A stretch of DNA of 56,378 nt, taken from contig NZ_SLXE01000018.1 in NCBI RefSeq assembly GCF_004341385.1, positions 1 through 56,378 of the forward strand, given 5' to 3'. A program made the translations under genes and the position numbers. Positions 42,328 through 50,913 of the stretch are shown here, in pieces. How positions within the stretch are numbered: the first letter of the stretch is position 1; each line of letters starts with the position of its first letter. Under the pieces are notes generated by a model. That model searched no databases, was not told where the DNA came from, and saw nothing but the letters and a program-made list of their open reading frames with translations. This DNA comes from Uruburuella suis. Lineage in GTDB: Bacteria; Pseudomonadota; Gammaproteobacteria; Burkholderiales; Neisseriaceae.

Positions 42328-43260
42328 TTACACCAAATCGGCAAACAGCGGCGTAGAAAGATAGCGCTCGCCGTAAGAAGGAATCAGCACCACAATCAAT
42401 TTGCCTTTGTTTTCCGGCTTTTTAGCCAACTCTAGCGCGCTCCACACGGCAGCGCCCGAAGAAATGCCCACCAGCACACCTTCTTTTTCAGCCATGGCAC
42501 GGGCGGTGGCAAAAGCCGCTTCATTGGGCACTTTGATGATGCTGTCGTAGATTTTCGTGTTCAGCACCGTGGGCACAAAGCCCGCGCCTATGCCCTGAAT
42601 CGGGTGCGGCCCTTTTTCGCCGCCGCTCAACACCGGCGAAGCTTCCGGCTCCACCGCCACAATTTCCACGCCCGGTTTTCTTGATTTCAACACTTCGCCC
42701 ACGCCGGTCACGGTGCCGCCGGTGCCCACGCCGGAAACGAAAATATCCACTTGACCATCGGTGTCGCGCCAAATTTCTTCGGCGGTGGTTTCACGGTGCA
42801 CTTGCGGGTTGGCCTCGTTGTCAAACTGGCGCGGCATAAAATAAATATCGGGATGCTCATCCACCAGCGCCTGCGCTTTGGCAATCGCACCGCCCATACC
42901 CTCGGCTGCGGGGGTGAGAATCAGCTCGGCACCGAAAGCGCGCAGCAGCATACGGCGCTCTTTGCTCATGCTCTCAGGCATGGTGATGGCCAATTTGTAG
43001 CCGCGCGCGGCACACACCATCGCCAAACCGATGCCGGTATTGCCGCTGGTGGCTTCCACAATAACGGTATCTTTATGGATTTTGCCGGCCTTTTCCGCCG
43101 CTTCAACCATAGACACGGCAATGCGGTCTTTCACGCTGCTACCCGGGTTGAAAAATTCCAGCTTGGCCACCACGCGAGCTTCCAGGCCTTCGGTGAGGCG
43201 GTTTAGCTCAACCAGCGGCGTGTTGCCGATTAAATCGGTGATGCTGTGTGCAATATTCAT
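42328..43260 (-). CDS. cysK: Cysteine synthase A
   Basis: A 310-residue PLP enzyme that makes cysteine from O-acetylserine and sulfide. PLP Lys44 is in NPGSSVKDRIA; the substrate loop TSGNTG and the phosphate-binding GTGGTVTGVG are present. The C-terminus (PSYGERYLSTPLFADLV) is as in CysK. AAGGAG is upstream of the ATG. Its downstream DUS hairpin has been split by a MITE, which may weaken termination. Confidence 0.96.
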   Translation of the reverse strand: MNIAHSITDLIGNTPLVELNRLTEGLEARVVAKLEFFNPGSSVKDRIAVSMVEAAEKAGKIHKDTVIVEATSGNTGIGLAMVCAARGYKLAITMPESMSKERRMLLRAFGAELILTPAAEGMGGAIAKAQALVDEHPDIYFMPRQFDNEANPQVHRETTAEEIWRDTDGQVDIFVSGVGTGGTVTGVGEVLKSRKPGVEIVAVEPEASPVLSGGEKGPHPIQGIGAGFVPTVLNTKIYDSIIKVPNEAAFATARAMAEKEGVLVGISSGAAVWSALELAKKPENKGKLIVVLIPSYGERYLSTPLFADLV

Positions 43261-43393
43261 AATAAGCTGCTCCTTTTAATGTCGAATTGATTCCATTGCA
43301 TCTTAGCGTGCGCGCCAAAGAAAGCCAAATACCCAATCTTTACATGCTTAAAACCAATGGTTATATGCCGCTGCTTTCAGACGGCCTTGCTGA

Positions 43394-43996
43394 TTAATAG
43401 CGTATCCGCAGCAACGACCCCACCACGAAAGCCATCTGGAAAAACAGCGCCAGCAAAAAACCGAGCTGCAATTGGCGGCGGCTGAAGCAATTGGCCGGCT
43501 GCTTTTCAATCACCACGCGGTGCAGATAAAAAAGCAGCATCAACACCGATTGCATACACACCCAATACACCGGCTCAAACAAATACATCTGCAACAGCGC
43601 CGGCAATACATAAGGTGTGATGCCGGTGGGAAAACGATACCACACCATCGCCAGCAACAGCGCAAACACCACGCTCATCAACATGCCGCTGAGCGCAAAC
43701 AGGCTTAAAAAAGCCTGCCCGCCGCTGAGCTGCCACCGATGTTTTTCAGGCATTTTCTGCCAGCGCGGCACCAAGAAAAACAGGCTCGCCAAGGCAATGT
43801 AAAAATGCGGCATATAAAGCGCACTCAAATGCGTGATGCCCCACAGCCCCGGCAGCAGGCGCGCGCCGATGGCACCAAAACCCAGCCACAAAAGCACGCT
43901 GCCCCACAGCCATTGAAATTCGCCCGCCCGATAGGCAAACACCACAAACACGGCAATATAAGCGGCTAAAAACCACAAACTGATGTTGGCGACCAT
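43394..43996 (-). CDS. Multi-pass membrane protein of unknown function
   Basis: 200 residues with about six hydrophobic segments and few charged loops (RWQKMPEKHRWQLSG; RVVIEKQPANCFSRRQLQ). No family recognised. The ATG at 43996 overlaps the stop codon of the DUF484 gene (TGATG), so I prefer it to the longer reading from 44059, which would overlap DUF484 by 60 bases. It is the third gene of a dapF-DUF484 unit. Confidence 0.7.
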   Translation of the reverse strand: MVANISLWFLAAYIAVFVVFAYRAGEFQWLWGSVLLWLGFGAIGARLLPGLWGITHLSALYMPHFYIALASLFFLVPRWQKMPEKHRWQLSGGQAFLSLFALSGMLMSVVFALLLAMVWYRFPTGITPYVLPALLQMYLFEPVYWVCMQSVLMLLFYLHRVVIEKQPANCFSRRQLQLGFLLALFFQMAFVVGSLLRIRY

Positions 43997-44646
43997 CAAC
44001 GATAACCCATCACACGCGACAACACCGCGCCCACGGCTTCGGCCATGCGCACAATCCATTCGGTGGGCAAATCTTCACCAAACCGCGCCACATCTTCATC
44101 AGCCGCCAGCAACAGCGCCCCGGTTCGGCCGCCGATGGGCACCGGCAGCTGCAAAAAGCTCTCCGCCACTTTGCCATCTGCCGGCAGCAAAGTGCGCAAG
44201 GCCGGGCTGATTTTGCTGCCCAACATCGGTGCCTCCATGGCTGCGATTTCGGCTTTTGTCCGTTCATCGGCCACACACAGCGCCGGCGGGATTTTAGCCT
44301 TATTCTGAGCCTCTGCCGCCAACACCAGCCGGTATTGCTGCAAACCGAAATCCTGCTCCAGGCTGCGGTAGAGCGCCTGCACGGCCTGCGCCACCGTGTT
44401 GGCACGCAGCAAAGCGATATCCAACGCCAGCAAGCGCTGCATAGTGGCATGGTTGGCTTCGGCAGCTGCCATCATTTGCGCCATTTGCGCTGCCATTTTA
44501 TCGGCTTTGATTTGCGCCGCCGCCAGCTGAGCCTGCGCAAACGAGCGCACTTTGTCGTCACGCAGGCGCACGCCCAAGGTTTCGGCATGTTCGGCCAAAA
44601 AATCCGGATTTTCCGCTAAAAAATTCAATACATTTTGTTTGTTCAT
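43996..44646 (-). CDS. DUF484 family protein
   Basis: 216 residues. The N-terminus NKQNVLNFLAENPDFLAEH and the following helical/coiled segment (about 30-75) are typical of DUF484, followed by a GAF-like domain. In many proteobacteria it lies next to dapF and xerC; its role is not defined. It overlaps the dapF stop by one base (TGATG). Confidence 0.88.
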   Translation of the reverse strand: MNKQNVLNFLAENPDFLAEHAETLGVRLRDDKVRSFAQAQLAAAQIKADKMAAQMAQMMAAAEANHATMQRLLALDIALLRANTVAQAVQALYRSLEQDFGLQQYRLVLAAEAQNKAKIPPALCVADERTKAEIAAMEAPMLGSKISPALRTLLPADGKVAESFLQLPVPIGGRTGALLLAADEDVARFGEDLPTEWIVRMAEAVGAVLSRVMGYR

Positions 44647-45494
44647 CAGTATTGCAACTCACCTTCAAACACCGTTTGCACGGGGCCTGTCATCATCACA
44701 TCATCGCCCGGCTGCCACTCGATATGCAAATCGCCGCCGGGCAGGCTCACGCGTATTTGCGATGCCGCCTGCAGCAAACCCAAGCGCACGCCCGCCACCA
44801 CGGCGGCGCAAGCGCCGGTGCCGCAAGCCTGCGTTTCGCCCGCGCCGCGCTCATACACGCGCAAACGGATATGCCCCTCATCCAGCACCTGCATAAAGCC
44901 CACGTTTACACGCTCGGGAAATTGCTCGTTCGATTCAATCGCTTCGCCCCAGCGCGCCACCGGTGCCGTGTCCACATCATCCACCAGCAACACCGCATGC
45001 GGATTGCCCATGTTCACACAGCTCAGCGGCACCGATTCGAGCCCCACCAACACAATATGCGTGAGCGCATCGTCGGCCTCGCCGGCAGCCGGCACAAACG
45101 GAATTTCAGACGGCATCAAACGCGGCTTGCCCATATTCACCACAACCAAGCCGCTATCCAGCAGCCGCGGCACAATCACGCCGCGCGCCGTTTCCACCCT
45201 GATTTCCTGCTTGCTGCTGAGCCCTTTATCGGCCACAAAGCGTGCAAAGCAGCGCGCACCATTGCCACACTGCTCCACTTCGCTGCCATCAGCATTGAAA
45301 ATGCGGTAGCGGAAATCCACATCGGCCGCGCCGGCTTTTTCCACCAGCAAAAGCTGATCGAAGCCCACGCCGGTATGGCGGTTTGCCCATTGGGTTAACG
45401 GCGCTTCTTGCGGTTCAAACGCCTGATTCACGCCGTCAACCACCATAAAATCATTGCCCAAGCCGTGCATCTTGGTAAATTTCAGTTTTTTCAT
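44646..45494 (-). CDS. dapF: Diaminopimelate epimerase
   Basis: A 282-residue cofactor-independent racemase that converts LL- to meso-diaminopimelate for lysine and peptidoglycan synthesis. The two catalytic cysteines are Cys76 in EQCGNGARC and the one in ETQACGTGACA. The start KFTKMHGLGNDFMVVD is the family signature. It heads the dapF-DUF484-membrane protein unit, with start/stop overlaps. Confidence 0.96.
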   Translation of the reverse strand: MKKLKFTKMHGLGNDFMVVDGVNQAFEPQEAPLTQWANRHTGVGFDQLLLVEKAGAADVDFRYRIFNADGSEVEQCGNGARCFARFVADKGLSSKQEIRVETARGVIVPRLLDSGLVVVNMGKPRLMPSEIPFVPAAGEADDALTHIVLVGLESVPLSCVNMGNPHAVLLVDDVDTAPVARWGEAIESNEQFPERVNVGFMQVLDEGHIRLRVYERGAGETQACGTGACAAVVAGVRLGLLQAASQIRVSLPGGDLHIEWQPGDDVMMTGPVQTVFEGELQY

Positions 45495-46093
45495 GCTTTT
45501 TCTCTATAACAGCACGCGCTTTTAAATCGATGCGCCTGCCGTTTGGGTGGGTGCCTTACTTTTTTTGCGGCCTTTTATTTCATCCGGCAGCGCAAAATAT
45601 GTAGGCAATCAGGCTGAATTCTACACCATATCGGCAGATAAGTTTGAGGCCGTCTGAAACATTTCCCGACCGTTTTTCCCTGCCATCGCGCCCATCGTTG
45701 CCAAAACACAACAATCAAATAGTCGGCTCATTTTCCAGATAAACGGTATATTTTAATTGAAAAAGACTTCCAATTCATCAAACATGCAACAAGGGTAATT
45801 ATATAAATAATTATTTTAAAATGGATTTTTATCGCAACCTTGATTTATTTGTCATTATTACTTACCCATCATCTTGCTTTACATCCATTTTCCCATTAAA
45901 AAAATACCGTTTATCTAAAGAATAAACCGATTATCTTCAAAATTTAAGGCGCTTTTTGCTTGCGCATTCAAAGCCCCTCATGCAAAATAAACAAACATAA
46001 AAACATGATAATTCAACCAAATATATATTCAAGCAATTTAATTGCCGGATTGAATTACAAATAATTATTTAAACACTTACGTAAGGATTTCCC
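45495..46093. other. Intergenic region, AT-rich right half
   Basis: About 600 bp between divergent dapF and the TonB-like gene. One DUS is at about 45647-45659. From about 45720 to 46080 the sequence is markedly A+T-rich, with TTGAATTACAAATAATT-like stretches close to the downstream gene; I cannot fix a promoter. No gene or RNA recognised. Confidence 0.4.
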
Positions 46094-46432
46094 ATGAACT
46101 TCCCCCGCACCCTTGCGCTGGCTGCCGCCGCGCTGCTCACCCTTCCCGCCATCTCTGCCGCACAAGATGTGCAATTTTACCAAAAAGCCTCCGAAGCTCA
46201 CGCACCGATCACCGGCAATGTGGCCATGCGCCTCACCCTCAGCCCCAAAGGCGAAACCAGCAATGTGCGCGTGATTCGCAGCAGCGGCTCGGCAGCTATC
46301 GATAAAGCCGCCGTGGCTTGGATGAACGGTCAAATTATGCGCCCCGTATTCATCAATGGCGAAGCGAGCGAATTCAGCTTTGTGAAAGAAATTAAATTTT
46401 CCGAAGCCGGCGCACAGCTGAGCATGAAATAA
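46094..46432 (+). CDS. Small periplasmic protein resembling a TonB C-terminal domain
   Basis: 112 residues: a Sec signal peptide (about 1-22, ending ISAAQ) and a compact domain with the TonB/TolA-like pattern GNVAMRLTLSPKGETSNVRVIRSSGSAAIDKAAVAWM, which I split here as a beta-strand, a GxV-type turn and the helix IDKAAVAW. It lacks the membrane anchor and Pro-rich linker of true TonB, so it cannot by itself transduce energy. AAGGA lies before the ATG. Monocistronic. Confidence 0.65.
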   Translation: MNFPRTLALAAAALLTLPAISAAQDVQFYQKASEAHAPITGNVAMRLTLSPKGETSNVRVIRSSGSAAIDKAAVAWMNGQIMRPVFINGEASEFSFVKEIKFSEAGAQLSMK

Positions 46433-46481
46433 GTTTCCATTCAAACCGAAATCAAGCAGACTTGATTCGGCTCTATATATC

Positions 46482-46514
46482 AAAAGCACGCTCAGGCCGT
46501 CTGAACGTGCTTTT
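46482..46514 (+). terminator. Terminator with a DUS in its loop
   Basis: AAAAGCACG and CGTGCTTTT form the stem, the 15-base loop holds a DUS, and five Ts follow. It is 50 bp after the TonB-like gene. Confidence 0.7.
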
Positions 46515-46652
46515 TCACATGTGCAGCACCAAAGCAAATGCCGCCCACATGCCGCAGCCTTTACCAACGCTAACGCCGAAAAAGTGCAAATCCCGATATA
46601 CTTAAAACATTTGCTTGCCCACCCTCTTATTTTGAATCACGAAGGAGCCTTC

Positions 46653-47144
46653 ATGAAACCTTTCCTCCCCTCTTGCGCCTTGGTTTTGCTGTTGAGCGCC
46701 TGCACGGTCGGCACGCCCGGCATGTCGGTGGGGCTGGGTGTGGGCACCAGCATCGGCAACCATGTCGGCTTGGGCACTTCCATCAATATTCCGGTCGGCC
46801 TCGACAAAACCCGCAGCGGCAATCAAAACGACAACAGCGGCCTTAATGTCATCGAAGAGCAAATCGTGACTTATTTCGATGCGCAAGGCAAACCGCGCAA
46901 TGCTTCCGCTGCCGGCGGCTTTTACCGCCAGCTCATCGGCAAGCGCGGCAACGAATACACCGTGCAGGATTTCTACAGCGACAACAGCCGCAAGCGCACC
47001 GATCCTTATGTGCTGCCGCGCAATGAGCTGATGAATTTCCGCGCCCACCCTGCCGATGGCACGCTGAACATTTATGCCTACAACGGCAACCTGATGCAGC
47101 AGCAAACTTACCGCAACAACCGCTTGGTTGATGCCAAATATTAA
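46653..47144 (+). CDS. Lipoprotein of unknown function
   Basis: 163 residues. The signal peptide ends in the lipobox LSAC with Cys17. A Gly/Thr-rich repeat-like segment follows (VGLGVGTSIGNHVGLGTSI), then a part with pattern Y-F/D-aromatic reminiscent of YwqK/MORN-type units (FDAQGKPRN; FYSDNSRKR; YNGNLMQQQTYRNNRLVD). That resemblance is weak. AAGGAG precedes the ATG at 46653. A partial copy of its 3' end lies 200 bp downstream. Confidence 0.75.
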   Translation: MKPFLPSCALVLLLSACTVGTPGMSVGLGVGTSIGNHVGLGTSINIPVGLDKTRSGNQNDNSGLNVIEEQIVTYFDAQGKPRNASAAGGFYRQLIGKRGNEYTVQDFYSDNSRKRTDPYVLPRNELMNFRAHPADGTLNIYAYNGNLMQQQTYRNNRLVDAKY

Positions 47145-47152
47145 TCAGAGCA

Positions 47153-47192
47153 AAACCAATGCCGTCTGAACGCTTTCAGACGGCATTGGTTT
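47153..47192 (+). terminator. Terminator of the lipoprotein gene
   Basis: An 18-bp stem (AAACCAATGCCGTCTGAA and complement), four-base loop, Ts at the end. Confidence 0.8.
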
Positions 47193-47194
47193 TA

Positions 47195-47346
47195 TGCCCA
47201 TCCTAAAAAATAAGCTTACAAAATAAAAACAGTTTGGCAGCATCCGCGTAGCTCGGATTATTGAATTCGACGTTTGGCCATTGGCCAAGGCAATGTGCGT
47301 GCTTTACTCTACAAACAAGTGCCGGATTCAAGAATCCGACCCACGG
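47195..47346. mobile_element. Family-B MITE, long form, degenerate
   Basis: Starts TGCCCATCCTAAAAAATAAGC and parallels 395-552 through GCGTAGCTCGGATTATTGAA and CAAGAATCCGACCCAC. Many substitutions and no right end. It abuts the duplicated lipoprotein tail, so it marks the rearrangement breakpoint. Confidence 0.5.
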
Positions 47347-47350
47347 CCTG

Positions 47351-47388
47351 CTTACCGCAACAACCGTCTGGTTGAGGCCAAATATTAA
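47351..47388 (+). pseudogene. Orphan 3' end of a second lipoprotein gene copy
   Basis: CTTACCGCAACAACCG and the following bases to a TAA at 47386-47388 repeat the last twelve codons of the gene at 46653-47144 with three or so differences, and a DUS terminator follows, as in the intact gene. It is the remnant of a tandem paralogue whose 5' part has been lost. Confidence 0.75.
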
Positions 47389-47396
47389 TCAACACC

Positions 47397-47436
47397 AACA
47401 CAGGCCGTCTGAACGCTTTCAGACGGCCTGTGTTTA
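47397..47436 (+). terminator. Terminator copy after the orphan 3' end
   Basis: AACACAGGCCGTCTGAA pairs with its complement around CGCT, the same loop as at 47171-47174. It also lies 27 bp beyond the rubredoxin stop and could serve that gene. Confidence 0.75.
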
Positions 47437-47462
47437 CTTGATACCTAACTTCAACATCCGCA

Positions 47463-47633
47463 TCAAATCACAAAATCGAGCAGATAAAAATCATCTTTGC
47501 CCACGCCGCATTCCGGGCAGCGCCAATCATCGGGAATATCGGCAAACAGCGTGCCCGGCGCTAAGCCGTGCTCGGGGTCACCCAGCTCTTCATCATAAAT
47601 CCAGCCGCAAGGGCCGCACATATATTGTGCCAT
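47463..47633 (-). CDS. Rubredoxin
   Basis: A 56-residue iron protein (MAQYMCGPCGWIYDEELGDP...). The iron is bound by Cys6 and Cys9 in CGPCG and Cys39 and Cys42 in CPECG; DDWRCPECGVGKDDF is the rubredoxin signature. AAAGGA lies five bases before the ATG. It carries single electrons between redox enzymes. It lies 70 bp downstream of the acyl-CoA dehydrogenase-like gene in the same direction, and a rubredoxin next to an acyl-CoA dehydrogenase also occurs in N. meningitidis, as I recall. Confidence 0.95.
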   Translation of the reverse strand: MAQYMCGPCGWIYDEELGDPEHGLAPGTLFADIPDDWRCPECGVGKDDFYLLDFVI

Positions 47634-47703
47634 GCTTATCCTTTCATGGTGTTCAGACGGCCTTTTCTTTTAAACAACTTCAACAGGCCGTCTGAAAGCG
47701 CTA

Positions 47704-48795
47704 TCAAGCCGCTTCCAGCGCGGCGATTTCTTTGCGCAAATGTTTGACGGCGGGGGTGACGATGGCCACAAACATCGCCTCGCGGTTGCGCCGCTGCGCC
47801 GGACTGCGCATCAAATAGCCTTTAGCACCCGCATGCAGTGAAGCCGATTGCGCCGCCGCCAAACACAATTCAGAAGCGGCCAGGCGCAGTTTCAGTGTGG
47901 GCAGCAATTCGGGGCGGTTGTGCCAAGCGGCATCGGCTAAGGGGCCGGTTTCTTCCCAAGCCTGATTCAAGGCCGTCTGAAGCGCATCAAAGCCATTATC
48001 GAGATAGCGGTTGATTTCGCGGCCGCTCACATCGGCCAAACGAATCACGCCGAGGCAGCCATCGATAATGCCGCCGCCTATGCCCATTTGCAGCAAAATA
48101 AAGCCCGCCTTGATGCGGCCGATATAGCCGGCAAATGCTTCAGGTGCCGCCAGCACATCTTCATCCGCCACAAACACCTTATCAAAGCGAACGCCGAAAG
48201 TGCGCGTGCCTTCCAGCGCACAAAATTCGGGGCAAGCCTGCAAACTCACACCTTCAGCGCGCCCGCCGGTGATAAACATCACATAGCCATCGCCGATTTG
48301 CGCAGTGGCCGCCCACACATGATCTTCGCCGATATTCGACACCCACGGCAGCGAGCCGCTCACCACATAGCCGCCCGCCACTTTTTCAGCCTGCAGCAAA
48401 TGCTTCTCAATATCGGCCAAATGCTTCACCGTGTTTGACATCGCCGTGCCGGCCAACACTTTGCCTTGCAGCACATCGGCCAAATAGCGGGTGCGCACCG
48501 CCTCGTTTTCGCTTTGGTGCAAATACCAGGCACAAGCACTTTGGCACCACACCGAAAACGCCGTGGCGCCGCATTCGCCGCCTACCGCGCGAATCACATC
48601 GATTTGCGCCGAAAGCCCCAGGCCGTTGCCGCCCTCGGCTTCAGTGCCCACGCAGGCAAAGCCGCCGATTCCGCCCAGCTCGCGCATAAAGGCTTCGGGA
48701 TACAGCCCTTTGCGGTCGATTTCATCCACCAGCGGGCGCAGCGCGGTTTTGGTCAGCGCGCGTACGGCATCTATCCATTCGGCTTGTTTGCTCAT
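47704..48795 (-). CDS. Acyl-CoA dehydrogenase-family flavoprotein
   Basis: 363 residues with the acyl-CoA dehydrogenase fold: an N-terminal helical domain (RPLVDEIDRKGLYPEAFMRELG), a middle beta domain (VVSGSLPWVSNIGE; GTRTFGVRFDKVFV) and a C-terminal helical domain (LHAGAKGYLMRSPAQRRNRE). It is somewhat short and I cannot point to the usual catalytic Glu with confidence, so the substrate is open. AAGGA precedes the ATG. Neighbours are rubredoxin and an AhpD-like protein. Confidence 0.82.
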   Translation of the reverse strand: MSKQAEWIDAVRALTKTALRPLVDEIDRKGLYPEAFMRELGGIGGFACVGTEAEGGNGLGLSAQIDVIRAVGGECGATAFSVWCQSACAWYLHQSENEAVRTRYLADVLQGKVLAGTAMSNTVKHLADIEKHLLQAEKVAGGYVVSGSLPWVSNIGEDHVWAATAQIGDGYVMFITGGRAEGVSLQACPEFCALEGTRTFGVRFDKVFVADEDVLAAPEAFAGYIGRIKAGFILLQMGIGGGIIDGCLGVIRLADVSGREINRYLDNGFDALQTALNQAWEETGPLADAAWHNRPELLPTLKLRLAASELCLAAAQSASLHAGAKGYLMRSPAQRRNREAMFVAIVTPAVKHLRKEIAALEAA

Positions 48796-48823
48796 AAAGT
48801 GTTCCTTTTATCGGTCAAACTGT

Positions 48824-48886
48824 TTCAGACGGCCTGTTTGCTGTGATGCCCATTCAAATTGGAATGGGCATGCAAGGCCGTCTGAA
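48824..48886. terminator. Nested hairpin terminator after the AhpD-like gene
   Basis: An outer DUS pair (48824-48835 and 48875-48886) encloses an inner ten-bp hairpin ATGCCCATTC / GAATGGGCAT (48846-48871). The inner arms closely match family-B MITE ends without any body. Confidence 0.6.
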
Positions 48887-48889
48887 ACA

Positions 48890-49432
48890 TCAGGCATAAG
48901 CTTGCAGCTGCGGGTTGATTTCATTGTGTGCCAGATTATTGGCAAAATTGCACAAAGTGGCCAAAGCCACACCCAGCACCACTTCCAGCGCCTGCTGCTC
49001 ATTGTAGCCCGCCGCAAAAAAGGCTTGCAGCTCGTCGTCGGCCACATTGCCTTTGTTGGCAATCACCGATTGGGTAAACAGCGCCAATTGGTTTAACTTG
49101 GCATCGTCCAGCGCCGTGGTATTGCGCAAGGCCTCCATCGCTTGCGGCTCCAAGAGCTTTTTCTTGGTAGAAAGCGCAGTGTGGCCGGCTTTGCAAAAAC
49201 CGCACTGGTTTAACACGGCGGCAGTAATCTGCACCACCTCGCGCTCGCCGGCGCTCAAGCTGGTGGTGGCATTGAGCGCACCCACATCTTGATACATCGC
49301 CAATGCCGCCGGCGAATTGGCCAACACGCCAATCAGATTGGGCAAAAAGCCATTGTTTTTCTCGGCAGCTTCCACGCGCGCTTTGGCGGCTTCGGGAGCG
49401 GTGGCAACAGAATGTACGGTCAAACGGGCCAT
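48890..49432 (-). CDS. Carboxymuconolactone decarboxylase/AhpD-family protein
   Basis: 180 residues of the alkylhydroperoxidase-like fold. The redox motif is Cys77-Gly-Phe-Cys80 with His84 (QCGFCKAGH), as in AhpD-type peroxidase partners. Adjacent residues (EREVVQITAAVLNQ) fit the family helix. It probably reduces peroxides or acts as a thiol relay; the substrate is unknown. AAGGA precedes the ATG. It is upstream of the acyl-CoA dehydrogenase and rubredoxin, hinting at a small redox group, although hairpins separate the genes. Confidence 0.88.
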   Translation of the reverse strand: MARLTVHSVATAPEAAKARVEAAEKNNGFLPNLIGVLANSPAALAMYQDVGALNATTSLSAGEREVVQITAAVLNQCGFCKAGHTALSTKKKLLEPQAMEALRNTTALDDAKLNQLALFTQSVIANKGNVADDELQAFFAAGYNEQQALEVVLGVALATLCNFANNLAHNEINPQLQAYA

Positions 49433-49636
49433 GATGATTCCTTATTTTTCGAATATTATTAATGATATGGTTGTGCACTACGGCATGAGGGAACATGCAT
49501 TCTACAAAGCCGGCACAAAAAAAGGAAAGAATAAGATTTGCTGAAGATAGAACCAAAAGTTATATATCGCATCCGGCGGCATGCAGCGATTGATTTGTGC
49601 TACACTCAAGCTCCTTTTTTCCCTATTTTGCACATC

Positions 49637-50746
49637 ATGGCTGGCAACACATTCGGACAACTCTTTACCGTCACCACTTTCGGCGAAAGCCACGGCCCCG
49701 CACTCGGCTGCATCATCGACGGCTGCCCGCCCGGGCTCTCCATCAGCGAAGCCGACATCCAAACCGATCTCGACCGCCGCCGCCCGGGCACCAGCCGCCA
49801 CGTCACCCAACGGCGCGAAGCCGACGAAGTGGAAATTTTATCCGGCGTGTTTGAAGGCCGCACTACCGGCACACCGATCGCCCTCTTAATCCGCAACACC
49901 GACCAGCGCAGCAAAGACTACGGCAACATCGCGCAGCAATTCCGCCCCGGCCACGCCGACTACACCTATTGGCACAAATACGGCACCCGTGATTATCGCG
50001 GCGGCGGCCGCTCTTCCGCCCGCGAAACCGCCGCACGCGTGGCCGCCGGTGCCATTGCCAAAAAATGGCTGAGCGAACAATTCGACACCGAAATCATCGC
50101 CTACGTCACCCAAATCGGCGAAAAAGCCATTGCATTTGAAGGCTTGGAACACATTGGCCGCAATCCGTTTTTCGCCGCCAACGCCAGCCAGATCGACGAG
50201 CTGGAAAACTACATGGACAGCATCCGCAAATCGCTCGATTCTGTGGGCGCCAAGCTCACCGTCGAAGCCCGCAACGTGCCCGTGGGCTTGGGCGAGCCCG
50301 TATTCGACCGCCTCGATGCCGACATCGCTCACGCCCTGATGAGCATCAACGCCGTCAAAGGCGTAGAAATCGGCGCGGGCTTCGCCAGCGTAGCCCAGCG
50401 CGGCAGTGAACACGGCGACGAGCTCACGCCCGAAGGCTTTTTGAGCAACCACGCCGGCGGCATCTTGGGCGGCATCTCCACCGGCCAAACCATCAGCGCC
50501 AACTTCGCCATCAAGCCCACCAGCAGCATCGCCACACCGCGCCGCTCTATCGACATCAACGGCCAAGCCGTGGAAATCGCCACCCACGGCCGCCACGACC
50601 CCTGCGTCGGCCTGCGCGCCGCGCCGATAGCCGAGGCCATGCTCGCGCTGGTGCTGATGGATCACGCCTTGCGCCACCGCGCCCAAAACGCCGACGTAAA
50701 AGTGGCCACGCCCGATATCGCACGCCACCCCTCTAAAGCCCGCTAA
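49637..50746 (+). CDS. aroC: Chorismate synthase
   Basis: A 369-residue FMN-dependent enzyme, the last step of the shikimate pathway. Signatures include GESHGPALGCIIDGCPPG near the start, the central GGGRSSARETAARVAAGAIAK (shown in part) and RHDPCVGLRAAPIAEAM. The ATG at 49637 gives the usual MAGNTFGQLFTVTTFGESHG; the longer frame to 49538 is not supported. There is no clear Shine-Dalgarno site. It precedes proQ, as in N. meningitidis. Confidence 0.97.
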   Translation: MAGNTFGQLFTVTTFGESHGPALGCIIDGCPPGLSISEADIQTDLDRRRPGTSRHVTQRREADEVEILSGVFEGRTTGTPIALLIRNTDQRSKDYGNIAQQFRPGHADYTYWHKYGTRDYRGGGRSSARETAARVAAGAIAKKWLSEQFDTEIIAYVTQIGEKAIAFEGLEHIGRNPFFAANASQIDELENYMDSIRKSLDSVGAKLTVEARNVPVGLGEPVFDRLDADIAHALMSINAVKGVEIGAGFASVAQRGSEHGDELTPEGFLSNHAGGILGGISTGQTISANFAIKPTSSIATPRRSIDINGQAVEIATHGRHDPCVGLRAAPIAEAMLALVLMDHALRHRAQNADVKVATPDIARHPSKAR

Positions 50747-50761
50747 ACGCCTTTTCAAACC

Positions 50762-50793
50762 GCAGGCCGTCTGAAACCTTTTCAGACGGCCTG
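50762..50793 (+). terminator. Terminator after aroC
   Basis: GCAGGCCGTCTGAAA pairs with its complement around a two- to three-base loop, 15 bp beyond the stop. Confidence 0.75.
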
Positions 50794-50913
50794 CAAAGCC
50801 AAAAACGCCACAGGGTAAAAACCTTAGCCAAAACACCGTGTTTTGTACTACAATGCCGCCTTAAAGTTGGCCATGCCCTGCCGCAGCGGCCGGTTATCAA
50901 CAGGATACACAAA

